64,000 nucleotides of DNA from Cerina sp048266425 (GTDB taxonomy: Bacteria; Bacteroidota; Bacteroidia; Flavobacteriales; Flavobacteriaceae). The stretch is from contig JBLWZN010000016.1 of NCBI GenBank assembly GCA_048266425.1, positions 17,938-81,937 on the forward strand, in the 5' to 3' direction. Of the stretch, positions 26,366 to 34,626 are shown piece by piece. The notes under the pieces were generated by a model that saw nothing but the letters and a program-made list of their open reading frames with translations, searched no databases and was not told the DNA's origin. The position numbers and the translations under genes are program-made. Position 1 is the stretch's first letter; the number at the start of each line of letters is the position of its first letter.

Positions 26366-27637
26366 ATGGACGCAGGAATATTTACAGCTAATAATGCTTG
26401 GATGATGATTTGTACGGCTCTCGTATTCTTCATGCACTTAGGATTTTCCCTATTGGAGATAGGGCTTACAAGACAAAAAAACACAATTAACATTTTATTT
26501 AAAAACGTCTTTATCGTTTGCACCGGGATCCTTCTTTACTATGTAGCGGGATTCAATATAATGTACCCAGGAGATTTCAACGGATTCTTTGGCTTCTCTG
26601 GTTTTGGGCTCTCACTGCCAGAAAACGGATTGACCCCTGACTATGCCAGTGGTGGCTACACGTATTGGACCGATTTTCTGTTTCAAGCCATGTTTGCCGC
26701 AACCGCGGCCACAATCGTTTCCGGTGCCGTTGCAGAACGTGTTAAATTGGGAGGATTTATGGTCTTTACCATTATATATGTAGGTCTTGTTTATCCAATC
26801 GCAGGTTCTTGGCAATGGGGTGGCGGATTCCTATCTACCCTGGGGAATGAGGTAAACGCCGCCGGGGAACTGGTAAGGGAAGCCGGATTCCATGACTTTG
26901 CAGGTTCTACCTTGGTCCACTCCGTCGGCGGATGGGCCGCATTGATCGCAATATTCCTCTTGGGGCCACGAATTGGAAAATTTGAGGAAAATGGTAAAGC
27001 GAAGGCCATTCCCGGACACAATATTCCCATTGCCACCGCCGGGGTATTGATTTTATGGCTAGGTTGGTTCGGTTTTAACGGGGGATCCGTTTTATCTGCC
27101 GATCCGGGACTTACCTCTTTGGTGTTGGTCACTACCTGTTTGGCAGCAGCAGCTGGAGGAATGGCTGCCGCTACCTTCTCTACACTACGTTTCAAGAATT
27201 TTGATCTTACCATGATGCTCAACGGAATCCTTGCCGGTTTAGTGGGCATTACCGCAGGTGCCGACCTTATGTCTCCCATGGAAGCCATAATAATCGGGGC
27301 GCTTTCCGGAATAATAGTCGTTCTCGGCGTCTCCTTAATGGATAAGCTTAAACTGGATGATCCCGTTGGAGCTGTTCCTGTTCACCTTATCTGTGGGATG
27401 TTCGGCACCCTGGCCGTTGGCATTTTTGGGGCCAAAGCGGGGCTAGATCAATTCCTTTATCAGTTGGCGGGAATCGTCATTATCGGCATATTTTGCACTT
27501 TGACCACCTTTATAATTGTTAGCGTAATCAAGAAAACACTGGGTTTCCGGGTTTCAGCTCAGGAAGAAATAGAGGGCCTGGATATTCACGAGCATAAAAT
27601 GGATGCCTATTCGGATTTTAGAACAAACCAGAATTGA
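26366..27637 (+). CDS. amtB: Ammonium transporter
   Basis: A 423-residue Amt/MEP/Rh channel with about eleven helices. The paired pore histidines are in STLVHSVGGWAAL and VGAVPVHLICGMFG. The ammonium-selectivity region includes FQAMFAATAATIVSGAVAER. It imports ammonium and is encoded 106 bases after the P-II gene, the usual gene pair. The ATG at 26366 is preferred: the open frame starts with TTG at 26321 and adds only a charged stretch. Confidence 0.95.
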   Translation: MDAGIFTANNAWMMICTALVFFMHLGFSLLEIGLTRQKNTINILFKNVFIVCTGILLYYVAGFNIMYPGDFNGFFGFSGFGLSLPENGLTPDYASGGYTYWTDFLFQAMFAATAATIVSGAVAERVKLGGFMVFTIIYVGLVYPIAGSWQWGGGFLSTLGNEVNAAGELVREAGFHDFAGSTLVHSVGGWAALIAIFLLGPRIGKFEENGKAKAIPGHNIPIATAGVLILWLGWFGFNGGSVLSADPGLTSLVLVTTCLAAAAGGMAAATFSTLRFKNFDLTMMLNGILAGLVGITAGADLMSPMEAIIIGALSGIIVVLGVSLMDKLKLDDPVGAVPVHLICGMFGTLAVGIFGAKAGLDQFLYQLAGIVIIGIFCTLTTFIIVSVIKKTLGFRVSAQEEIEGLDIHEHKMDAYSDFRTNQN

Positions 27638-27651
27638 TCCAATAAAAAGGA

Positions 27652-27679
27652 AACGGAGCGTTTTGCAGAACGCTCCGTT
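27652..27679 (+). terminator. Strong hairpin after amtB
   Basis: An 11-bp perfect stem, AACGGAGCGTT (27652-27662) with AACGCTCCGTT (27669-27679), has a 6-base loop. It begins 14 bases after the amtB stop. The following sequence is only moderately T-rich (ttaataatccttt), so it may attenuate rather than fully stop transcription into the porin gene, or protect the mRNA 3' end. Confidence 0.6.
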
Positions 27680-27758
27680 AATAATCCTTTCCATTACAAA
27701 AGCACAGTACTAACCTGTCAAATTCCTAATAAAAGGAATTGATTTAATCTTTTGAACC

Positions 27759-28799
27759 ATGAAAACGATCACAGCAACAAATTACGTAAAAAATTCAATA
27801 TTATTCGCTTTCCTAACACTGTCAACCTGCGTTTTTGCACAGGAAGCGATAGAAGTAATCGAGGTAAAGCCCAAATTTTCCATAGGTGGCAGCGTGGATG
27901 CCTATTACCGTACCAATTTGAGCGCAACCGATAAAGCCGTTTTTGGCGAAGACGGAGATGCTTTTCTTGCTCCGGCCACCTCCTTTGCGAACCAGACCGG
28001 TTTTGCATTGGGCATGGCCAATCTTATCGGAAGCTATGAAGGTGAAAAAACGGGAGCGGTTGCCGATCTTGTTTTTGGACCCAGGGGGGAACAAGCGATA
28101 TACGGACTTAATATTAACCAATTGTACGCCTATTGGAGCGTTACGGAATCGGTGAAGCTTACCTTGGGGCGTTTCAATACCTTCGTAGGTTACGAAGTAA
28201 TATCACCGGTCTCAAACTTCAACTACAGCACTTCATACCTGTTCTCCAGTGGGCCATTTTCCAACACCGGACTTAAGGCGGATTTTTCCTTTTCGGATGA
28301 TTTCAGCCTGATGTTGGCCTTTATGAACGTTACCGATGAGGATTACAACTTTACTGGCGAGTATTCCGTTGGTGCCCAATTGGGATATAAAGGACAATTT
28401 CTGAACCTTTATTATGACGGCAAGGCAAAATTAGGGTTCGAGGTAGATTACACGGGAGGTTTTAGTTTGACCGATGCCCTTTACCTTGGACTCAATGCAG
28501 CCTATGCGGATAACGATGGTACCGGGTTTGCCGGTGTTGCCGTATATCCACAATACACTTTCACAGAAAGTTTCGGTCTTGGTCTAAGAGGTGAATACTT
28601 TGCACAACACATAGACATGGCGGACGATGACCCAAGCGTCTTTGCAATCACCTTGACGGGTAGCTACAAATTGGAAAATTTGATCATTAAGCCAGAATTT
28701 CGTTTGGACAGTGGGTCGGAGGATATTTTCTTTGACTATGACATGAATCCCAGCAAGAGTTTGTCCTCCTTTCTACTGGCAGCAATCTATTCTTTCTAG
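27759..28799 (+). CDS. Outer-membrane porin-like beta-barrel protein
   Basis: A 346-residue protein with a signal peptide (cleavage after about residue 27, near CVFAQEA) and a barrel of alternating strands, for example FSIGGSVDAYYRTNL, VTESVKLTLGRFNTFVGYEV and LSSFLLAAIYSF at the C-terminus, whose final Phe is usual for outer-membrane proteins. It belongs to the beta-barrel porin-2 type (PF07642-like). It lies directly downstream of amtB in the same orientation, so it may be an outer-membrane channel for ammonium or other nitrogen compounds. That link is inferred. Confidence 0.8.
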   Translation: MKTITATNYVKNSILFAFLTLSTCVFAQEAIEVIEVKPKFSIGGSVDAYYRTNLSATDKAVFGEDGDAFLAPATSFANQTGFALGMANLIGSYEGEKTGAVADLVFGPRGEQAIYGLNINQLYAYWSVTESVKLTLGRFNTFVGYEVISPVSNFNYSTSYLFSSGPFSNTGLKADFSFSDDFSLMLAFMNVTDEDYNFTGEYSVGAQLGYKGQFLNLYYDGKAKLGFEVDYTGGFSLTDALYLGLNAAYADNDGTGFAGVAVYPQYTFTESFGLGLRGEYFAQHIDMADDDPSVFAITLTGSYKLENLIIKPEFRLDSGSEDIFFDYDMNPSKSLSSFLLAAIYSF

Positions 28800-28838
28800 T
28801 CCCCAATCCGATGCAGGGCTAATCTAGTTTCTAAATAC

Positions 28839-28878
28839 AAGGCCCTTGAAATTATAATTTCAAGGGCCTTTATTTTTC
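28839..28878 (+). terminator. Terminator formed by a perfect palindrome
   Basis: Bases 28839-28854 are the exact reverse complement of 28855-28870 (16 bp each side). This is followed by TATTTTT on the plus strand. It closes the porin transcript and lies between convergent porin and rimO genes. The symmetry allows termination of both strands, although the T-run is only on the plus side. Confidence 0.85.
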
Positions 28879-28905
28879 TCAAAATCGAATGTTTCGGAGT
28901 ACTTT

Positions 28906-30213
28906 CTAGAAAGTCAGTGGCTCCCCGTACAGGTCAAAATCGGCTGCATCGATAATTTTAAGATTTACGAAATCACCAACCTTTACATAGTGTTGGGCCG
29001 CATCTACCAAGACCTCGTTGTCCACATCGGGGGAATCGAATTCTGTCCGTCCCACAAAATAATTGCCTTCCTTTCGATCAATGATACAACGAAAGGTTTT
29101 ACCTATTTTTTCTTGGTTCAGTTCCCATGAAATCTGGGATTGCACCTCCATGATCTCCGAAGCGCGGCGTTGTTTTACTTCCTCCGGCACGTCGTCGATC
29201 AAATTATAGGCATGGGTATTCTCCTCATGACTGTAGGTAAAACAGCCCAAACGCTCAAAGCGCATTGCCCCTACCCAACTTTTAAGGGTCTGAAAATCCT
29301 CCTCGGTCTCCCCAGGATAACCCACGATCAAAGTAGTCCGGATCGTCATATCAGGAACCGCATTCCTAAAATCTTGGATCAATTGGGTGGTCTTGGCCTG
29401 GGTAGTACCCCGCCTCATACTTTTTAGGATGGAATCGGATATATGCTGCAAAGGAATATCCATATAGTTACAAATCTTGGGCTCTTGGCGCATCACGTCC
29501 AAAACATCCATCGGAAAACCTGTGGGAAAGGCATAGTGCAAACGGATCCACTCAATCCCCTCTACCTTGACCAAAGCTTGTAAAAGCTCTGCCAAATTCC
29601 GCTTTTTATAAATATCCAACCCATAATACGTCAAATCCTGCGCTATCAGAATCAGTTCCTTGACCCCTTTCGCGGCCAATTTCTCGGTCTCCAAGACCAA
29701 TTCTTCCAAAGGTTTGCTTCTGTGCTTGCCCCTCATCAACGGAATGGCACAGAACGAACAAGGTCTATCGCACCCCTCGGCAATTTTTAAATAGGCATAG
29801 TTTTTCGGGGTCGTGGTCAGCCGCTCCCCGATTAGCTCATGTTTGTAGTCCGCTCCTAGCGCCTTCAGCAAGTTTGGCAGGTCACTGGTCCCGAAATATT
29901 CATCTACGTTCGGGATTTCCTTCTGCAGGTCCGGCTTATAGCGTTCACTTAGACATCCCGTCACAAACACCTTATCAATTAATCCATCGGACTTTTTCTG
30001 TACGTATTCCAAAATCGTATTGACGCTCTCCTCCTTGGCATTATTAATAAAACCACAGGTATTGATGACCACAATATTCCCCTCTCCCTCATGAACCACC
30101 TCTTTTTTATTGGCCTTTAGTTGGCCCATAAGTACTTCCGAGTCGTATACATTCTTGGAGCAACCTAGGGTTACCACGTTGATCTTGTTCTTTTTTAAGG
30201 ATTTTGTGCGCAT
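28906..30213 (-). CDS. rimO: Ribosomal protein S12 methylthiotransferase
   Basis: A 435-residue radical-SAM methylthiotransferase. The N-terminal UPF0004 domain has Cys18 (LGCSKN), Cys53 (INTCGF) and Cys87 (TGCLSER) for the auxiliary cluster. The radical-SAM cluster is Cys148-x3-Cys152-x2-Cys155 (GCDRPCSFCAIP). A C-terminal TRAM domain follows (IGKTFRCIIDRKEGNYFVGR). It adds a methylthio group to an Asp of ribosomal protein S12. The ATG at 30213 directly precedes the conserved KINVVTLGCSKN; the extra 36 codons upstream look non-coding. It is downstream of ftsY, as in other Bacteroidota. Confidence 0.95.
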   Translation of the reverse strand: MRTKSLKKNKINVVTLGCSKNVYDSEVLMGQLKANKKEVVHEGEGNIVVINTCGFINNAKEESVNTILEYVQKKSDGLIDKVFVTGCLSERYKPDLQKEIPNVDEYFGTSDLPNLLKALGADYKHELIGERLTTTPKNYAYLKIAEGCDRPCSFCAIPLMRGKHRSKPLEELVLETEKLAAKGVKELILIAQDLTYYGLDIYKKRNLAELLQALVKVEGIEWIRLHYAFPTGFPMDVLDVMRQEPKICNYMDIPLQHISDSILKSMRRGTTQAKTTQLIQDFRNAVPDMTIRTTLIVGYPGETEEDFQTLKSWVGAMRFERLGCFTYSHEENTHAYNLIDDVPEEVKQRRASEIMEVQSQISWELNQEKIGKTFRCIIDRKEGNYFVGRTEFDSPDVDNEVLVDAAQHYVKVGDFVNLKIIDAADFDLYGEPLTF

Positions 30214-30393
30214 GTAGCTATAAATGAGGTGCAAAAGTACGACTTGACAAGGGAAGTAGTCGCAATGTAAAGACAATTTTATGTTTTCTATTACCAAGAG
30301 AGGGATTCGATCCCAGACCAATTAAGACAATTATGGTTTGGTTTCACAACTTTAATAAAGCTTTCGATGTGATCCCAAGCAATATGGGTGGAC

Positions 30394-31347
30394 CTACTTA
30401 AAAAAGGAATCTACAAATTCAAATTTGTTAAAGACCTGGAGATCTTCGATACCCTCCCCTATTCCAATATACTTTACCGGAATTTGAAATTGGTCGGATA
30501 TACCTATAACCACCCCACCTTTAGCCGTGCCGTCCAATTTGGTAACGGCCAGGGAATTTACCTCGGTAGCCTTTGTAAACTCCTTAGCTTGTTCAAAGGC
30601 ATTCTGCCCCGTAGAACCGTCAAGTACCAAAAGCACATCGTGTGGTGCATTGGGCACTACCTTTTGCATCACCCTTTTAACCTTGGAAAGTTCGTTCATT
30701 AAGTTGACCTTATTGTGCAAACGGCCTGCAGTATCTATGATGACAACATCCGCATTTTGGGTCACTGCCGAAGTGAGGGTATCAAAAGCGACCGAAGCTG
30801 GGTCGCTTCCCATTTTTTGCTTTACGATGGGGACGGAAACCCGATCGGCCCAAATCTGAAGCTGATCAATGGCCGCGGCCCTAAAGGTATCCCCTGCTCC
30901 CAGGACAACCTTTAACCCATTTTGTTTAAATTGATAGGCCAGTTTTCCAATGGTAGTGGTCTTCCCAACCCCATTGACTCCAACGACCATGATGACATAG
31001 GGCCTTATATCCTTGGGAATATTAAACTCTGTTTCTTCACCAACGTGTGTTTCGGAAAGGAGACCTGCTATCTCTTCCCGCAGAATACCGTTAAGTTCAT
31101 CGGTCCCAACATATTTATCACGGGATACCCTTGCCTCTATTCGATTTATAATCTTTAAGGTAGTATTGACACCTACATCGGAAGTAACCAAAACCTCTTC
31201 CAGATTGTCCAATACGTCATCATCTACCTTGGCCTTCCCGACAACAGCTTTGCCCAATTTGGAAAAAAAACTGGACTTGGTTTTCTCCAGTCCCTTGTCC
31301 AAGGTCTCTTTCTTTTGTGAAGAAAATATCTTTTTAAATAAACTCAT
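30394..31347 (-). CDS. ftsY: Signal recognition particle receptor FtsY
   Basis: A 317-residue SRP-type GTPase (NG domain) without the long acidic A domain of E. coli FtsY, as usual in Bacteroidota. The G motifs are GVNGVGKTTTIGKLA (G1), DTFRAAAIDQL, VIIDTAGR (G3), TKLDGTAKGG (G4) and a closing GIGEGIEDLQVF. It docks ribosome-SRP complexes at the membrane. It lies downstream of rpmB-rpmG-DUF4295, separated from them by a terminator, and upstream of rimO. Confidence 0.97.
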   Translation of the reverse strand: MSLFKKIFSSQKKETLDKGLEKTKSSFFSKLGKAVVGKAKVDDDVLDNLEEVLVTSDVGVNTTLKIINRIEARVSRDKYVGTDELNGILREEIAGLLSETHVGEETEFNIPKDIRPYVIMVVGVNGVGKTTTIGKLAYQFKQNGLKVVLGAGDTFRAAAIDQLQIWADRVSVPIVKQKMGSDPASVAFDTLTSAVTQNADVVIIDTAGRLHNKVNLMNELSKVKRVMQKVVPNAPHDVLLVLDGSTGQNAFEQAKEFTKATEVNSLAVTKLDGTAKGGVVIGISDQFQIPVKYIGIGEGIEDLQVFNKFEFVDSFFK

Positions 31348-31496
31348 CCGGATCTAAACTAAATTTTTCAAAGATATAAAAGTTAAAGGTAATGTCTACA
31401 AGATAAAAGACCGTTTCACCAATTGACAAAGGGCCAAGGACAATTCTTGTCTACCTCTTTGAAGGCAAAAAAAGAAAAATCCAAATCGACCAAAAA

Positions 31497-31526
31497 AAAG
31501 GCCGCTACCTTTCGGAAGCGGCCTTT
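31497..31526 (-). terminator. Terminator after the rpmB-rpmG-DUF4295 genes
   Basis: On the minus strand the 10-bp stem AAAGGCCGCT/AGCGGCCTTT (31497-31526) with a 10-base loop is followed by a run of T's (complement of the A's at 31492-31499). It lies 19 bases after the DUF4295 stop and separates that operon from ftsY. Confidence 0.85.
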
Positions 31527-31545
31527 GCAACAATTTCAATGTTGC

Positions 31546-31698
31546 CTATTTCTTTGCCAACCATTCATTGACTACTTCGGGAGGCATTACGGACTCCGCA
31601 AAAGTATAAGCCCCGGTTTTGGGCGATCTTACCATTTTTATGGCTTTTGTCAATCTTTTTGAACTTGTCTGTAAACTTGCTACGGTCTTCTTTGCCAT
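31546..31698 (-). CDS. DUF4295 family small protein
   Basis: The reverse strand encodes 50 residues from ATG at 31698 to TAG at 31546: MAKKTVASLQTSSKRLTKAI, then KMVRSPKTGAYTFAESVMPP and an ending NEWLAKK. This is the DUF4295 protein of Bacteroidota, always found behind rpmB and rpmG and very basic, as if bound to the ribosome or rRNA. Its function is not established. It starts 41 bases after rpmG and has a terminator behind it, so it is the last gene of the ribosomal transcript. Confidence 0.92.
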   Translation of the reverse strand: MAKKTVASLQTSSKRLTKAIKMVRSPKTGAYTFAESVMPPEVVNEWLAKK

Positions 31699-31739
31699 GA
31701 CTACTATGTTTTGTTTCATCCCCGCGAAGGCAGGAATCT

Positions 31740-31922
31740 TTATTTTATTTCTTTGTGGACTGTCATCCTTTTTAGAATGGGATTAAATTTCTTAATCTCC
31801 ATTCTATCTGGTGTATTCTTCTTGTTCTTTGTGGTGATATACCTAGAAGTTCCTGGCATGCCAGACTCCTTGTGCTCCGTACATTCCAATATAACTTGGA
31901 TCCTGTTCCCTTTTTTTGCCAT
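31740..31922 (-). CDS. rpmG: 50S ribosomal protein L33
   Basis: 60 residues beginning MAKKGNRIQVILECTEHKES, with SRYITTKNKKNTPDRMEIKK and the ending MTVHKEIK. This is the L33 family pattern. Of the zinc ligands, one Cys is visible (ECTEH) and the second CxxC pair is lacking, so this is the zinc-free (C-) type. It is 20 bases after rpmB and co-transcribed with it. Confidence 0.96.
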   Translation of the reverse strand: MAKKGNRIQVILECTEHKESGMPGTSRYITTKNKKNTPDRMEIKKFNPILKRMTVHKEIK

Positions 31923-31942
31923 TGCTTTCTAAATTTATAGGA

Positions 31943-32179
31943 TTACTTAATCAATCCTTTTGCCTTTGCTTCCTTTAAAACTGCGGAAATACCCTTTTTG
32001 TTGATACTTTTCAACGCCTTGTTGGATACTTTAAGTGTAATCCAACGATCTTCCTCAGGAATATAAAAACGTTTTTTGGAAAGATTTACATCGAACCTTC
32101 TTCTAGTTTTATTGATAGAAAAGGACACATTATTCCCAAACATGGCTCTCTTTCCAGTAAGTTCACAAACTTTTGACAT
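31943..32179 (-). CDS. rpmB: 50S ribosomal protein L28
   Basis: 78 residues beginning MSKVCELTGKRAMFGNNVSF, the L28 signature, with KTRRRFDVNLSKKRFY and KVSNKALKSINKKG. It is the first gene of rpmB-rpmG-DUF4295 and is preceded by a perfect Bacteroidota promoter. The single N-terminal Cys pattern is the non-zinc type. Confidence 0.97.
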   Translation of the reverse strand: MSKVCELTGKRAMFGNNVSFSINKTRRRFDVNLSKKRFYIPEEDRWITLKVSNKALKSINKKGISAVLKEAKAKGLIK

Positions 32180-32212
32180 TTCGCTACTTTTAGTGTGATT
32201 TTAAACAGGGTG

Positions 32213-32243
32213 CAAATTTAGATCTTTTTATGTGACCGGCAAA
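32213..32243 (-). promoter_or_regulatory. Promoter of rpmB
   Basis: On the minus strand TTTG (32240-32243) is followed after exactly 19 bases by TAAATTTG (32213-32220). This is a full match to the Bacteroidota primary-sigma consensus TTTG-N19-TAnnTTTG. The ATG of rpmB lies 33 bases downstream. Confidence 0.85.
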
Positions 32244-32251
32244 ATTCTTTC

Positions 32252-33499
32252 TCAGAATTTTAAAATTTCTTTTTGCAAAAGCTCAAAAGCCTTGTTGACC
32301 GACTTTTGAACGATGCGTTCCCTATGATTGCCCATGGTAAATTTCTCCGCCTTTACACCAGTTGGTGAGGCAATAGCTATATACACCGTTCCGACCTCGG
32401 CATCGGAATCGCCCTTGGCAGGTCCGGCGTTTCCGGTCGTCGCAATAGCAAAATCCGATTTCATCAATTGCCTGACATTTTCGGCCATAGATTCCGCTAC
32501 CTCTTTACTGACAACGGAATAGTTCCCGATCAGCTCCTTGGGGACGTGGAGCACTTCTATCTTGGTCTCGGTGGCGTAGGTCACAACGCTCCCCCTAAAA
32601 TAGGCCGATGCCCCCGGGATGGCAGTAATTTGTTCGGCTATTTTTCCACCCGTAAAACTCTCGGCAGTAGCCAAAGTCATTCCTTTCTGGGTCAGTATTT
32701 TGGCCACAAGGCCCTCTAAGGAGTCCCCGTCCTCTTCCCCAAAAATTATATCCCCGATTAGTTTGTAGAGTTTTTTGGACTCCTCCTCCACCGTCTTGCA
32801 AAGCACGTTATTGTCCAAGCCCTTGGCCGTCAATCTTAATCGTACCATTCCCAGATTGGGAAGATAGGCCAGTTTCGCAAAGGAAGGCAGATGGTCTTCC
32901 CAAGCTGCAATCCTTTCAGAAATAGTACTCTCGCCAACCCCGTAGGTAATAAAGGTTTTGTGAAGGATATATTCCCTTTTGAAATCCCGCAACAATTTGG
33001 GTACAACTTCGTTCAACATCAGTCCCTTCATTTCAAAAGGCACCCCTGGAAGCGATACAAATATCTTTTTCCCCTTTGCAAACCACATGCCAGGGGCGGT
33101 CCCAAAATTATTTTTTAAAACAACAGCTTTTGATGGCACCAAGGCCTGTTTGCGATTGATTTCGGAAATGGGCGTGGAAAAATAATTCCTGAACAAATCT
33201 TCAATATGCCTAAGGACTTCCGGATCTTGGACCAAAGTATCCCCAAAATATTCGCAAATGGTATATTTGGTAATGTCGTCCTTGGTAGGTCCCAGCCCCC
33301 CCGTTATGATAATTAAATCTGCCCGGGATTCCGCCTCTTTTAAGGCATGTAAGATATGGTCCCTATCATCCTGTACCGAACTTATCTGAAAAACGGAAAT
33401 CCCAATCTTGTTAAGTTCCTGGGCGATAAAGGCAGAATTGGTATCGACGATCTGCCCTATAAGAATCTCGTCCCCAATGGTAATGATCTCTGCAAACAT
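32252..33499 (-). CDS. cinA: CinA: competence/damage-inducible protein with NMN deamidase domain
   Basis: A 415-residue two-domain protein. The N-terminal MoaB/MogA-like domain (about residues 1-170) has ITIGDEILIGQIVDTN and ITGGLGPTKDD. The C-terminal CinA/PncC domain (about 255-415) has LATAESFTGGKIAEQITAIP and ATTGNAGPAKGDSDAEVGTV. In other bacteria these domains hydrolyse ADP-ribose and deamidate nicotinamide mononucleotide, recycling NAD by-products. The stop overlaps nothing downstream; its start shares one base with the stop of the Hpt gene. pncA, pncB and nnr lie within 9 kb. Confidence 0.95.
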   Translation of the reverse strand: MFAEIITIGDEILIGQIVDTNSAFIAQELNKIGISVFQISSVQDDRDHILHALKEAESRADLIIITGGLGPTKDDITKYTICEYFGDTLVQDPEVLRHIEDLFRNYFSTPISEINRKQALVPSKAVVLKNNFGTAPGMWFAKGKKIFVSLPGVPFEMKGLMLNEVVPKLLRDFKREYILHKTFITYGVGESTISERIAAWEDHLPSFAKLAYLPNLGMVRLRLTAKGLDNNVLCKTVEEESKKLYKLIGDIIFGEEDGDSLEGLVAKILTQKGMTLATAESFTGGKIAEQITAIPGASAYFRGSVVTYATETKIEVLHVPKELIGNYSVVSKEVAESMAENVRQLMKSDFAIATTGNAGPAKGDSDAEVGTVYIAIASPTGVKAEKFTMGNHRERIVQKSVNKAFELLQKEILKF

Positions 33500-33837
33500 T
33501 ACAAATTATAATCGTTTTGCAACTCCGCTACCACTTGCTGTATATCCTTTTTTAGCTTCGGGAACAACTCCTCAATTTTCTCACTGTTGGCAGCGCTTTT
33601 CCCCAAAGTTTCTATTTCCAAGGCAGTAGCCCGCGCTTGCTCCATACCCAATAGATCTACATTGGGCTTTATTTTATGGGCCAATTGATAGACGTTTTCG
33701 TAATTTCTTTGGCCAATAGCCTTTTCCAGGAGTTCCAAATCGCCGGGTACTTCTTCCAAAAAGACGGAAATTACGGAAATGACAAATTCTGCATCCCCTT
33801 CCGCCATCTCATTTATTTTATCAAGACTGTATATCAT
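33499..33837 (-). CDS. Single-domain histidine phosphotransfer (Hpt) protein
   Basis: A 112-residue all-helical Hpt domain with the phosphorylatable His54 in YQLAHKIKPNVDLLGM, the standard HPt signature. It would pass phosphate between hybrid sensor kinases and response regulators, but no cognate kinase is encoded nearby. It overlaps cinA and the FAH hydrolase gene by one base at each end (TAATG type), so the three genes form one operon. The mix of signalling and metabolism is unexplained. Confidence 0.88.
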   Translation of the reverse strand: MIYSLDKINEMAEGDAEFVISVISVFLEEVPGDLELLEKAIGQRNYENVYQLAHKIKPNVDLLGMEQARATALEIETLGKSAANSEKIEELFPKLKKDIQQVVAELQNDYNL

Positions 33838-34448
33838 TATTTTATATTTACGGTAAGCATTTCCTCTTTTTCCAAAAACCCCGAAAGGTAATCATTTGGT
33901 AGAATTTTACCAACCCCTTTTGGGGTTCCTGTAAAAATAATATCACCCTTTTTCAACATGAAAAATTGTGAAACATAGGCTATGAGTTCATCCATTTTCC
34001 AAAGCATCAGGCCTGTGTTGCCTTGCTGTACCAACTGCCCGTTCCTAAGCAAAGAAAAATTAAGGTTGTTAAGGTCTTTGTACCTCGATTTTTCTACCCA
34101 TTTTCCGATCACCGCTGCCCCGTCAAAACCCTTGGCCTTTTCCCAGGGCAAACCTTTTTCCTTCAGCTTGGCCTGAAGGTCCCTAGCGGTAAAATCTATC
34201 CCTAAACCAATTTCATCATAGTAGGTATGGGCGAATTTTGGGTCGATATGTTTCCCCACCTTTTTGATTTTGATCAAAACCTCTACCTCATAGTGAACCT
34301 CCTTGGTAAACTCAGGAATATAAAAATCCTGTTCCTTAGGAAGTATAGCGGAATCGGGCTTTATGAAGACCACCGGTTCCGAGGGGCGTTCGTTGGCCAA
34401 CTCTTCAATATGTTCGGAATAATTCCGGCCGATACAAATGAGTTTCAT
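33837..34448 (-). CDS. Fumarylacetoacetate hydrolase family protein
   Basis: A 203-residue member of the FAH fold, of the short YcgM/FAHD1 type. It begins MKLICIGRNYSEHIEELANE, and the metal site is in EVHYEVEVLIKI (two Glu ligands), followed by GLGIDFTARDLQ and TGTPKGVGKI. FAHD1-like proteins act as oxaloacetate decarboxylase or acylpyruvate hydrolase; the reaction here is not decided. It is the first gene of the FAH-Hpt-cinA transcript. The tandem heptamer repeat 34457-34505 lies directly before its start codon, in the promoter/5' leader. Confidence 0.88.
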   Translation of the reverse strand: MKLICIGRNYSEHIEELANERPSEPVVFIKPDSAILPKEQDFYIPEFTKEVHYEVEVLIKIKKVGKHIDPKFAHTYYDEIGLGIDFTARDLQAKLKEKGLPWEKAKGFDGAAVIGKWVEKSRYKDLNNLNFSLLRNGQLVQQGNTGLMLWKMDELIAYVSQFFMLKKGDIIFTGTPKGVGKILPNDYLSGFLEKEEMLTVNIK

Positions 34449-34456
34449 GGTTTACA

Positions 34457-34505
34457 GGTTAAGGGTTAAGGGTTAAGGGTTAAGGGTTAAGGGTTAAGGG
34501 TTAAG
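34457..34505. repeat. Tandem 7-base repeat (GGTTAAG) x7
   Basis: Seven exact head-to-tail copies of GGTTAAG fill 34457-34505 (49 bases), ending at GTGAAAA. The array is in the upstream region of the FAH/Hpt/cinA operon, between it and the exonuclease gene. Slippage would alter copy number and the distance between promoter elements and the start codon. It resembles a telomere-like heptamer by eye, but nothing connects it to telomeres. Confidence 0.9.
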
Positions 34506-34626
34506 GTGAAAAAACTAAATTTCTAAACCCATAAACATTTAAACCCATAAACTTTTTTAATTTTTTTTATTGTCTTGATTCTTGGCTCCTGCTTCTTGGT
34601 TCTTGGATCTTGTCCCATGTACACTA

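Noticed and set aside
30285..30330. tRNA-like T-arm on the minus strand near the rimO start
   Set aside because: A GGGATCGAATCCC stretch resembles a T-arm, but no acceptor, D or anticodon stem can be built around it.
34457..34505. Telomere or chromosome-end sequence
   Set aside because: The heptamer looks telomere-like, but it is internal, only 49 bases long, and surrounded by ordinary genes.
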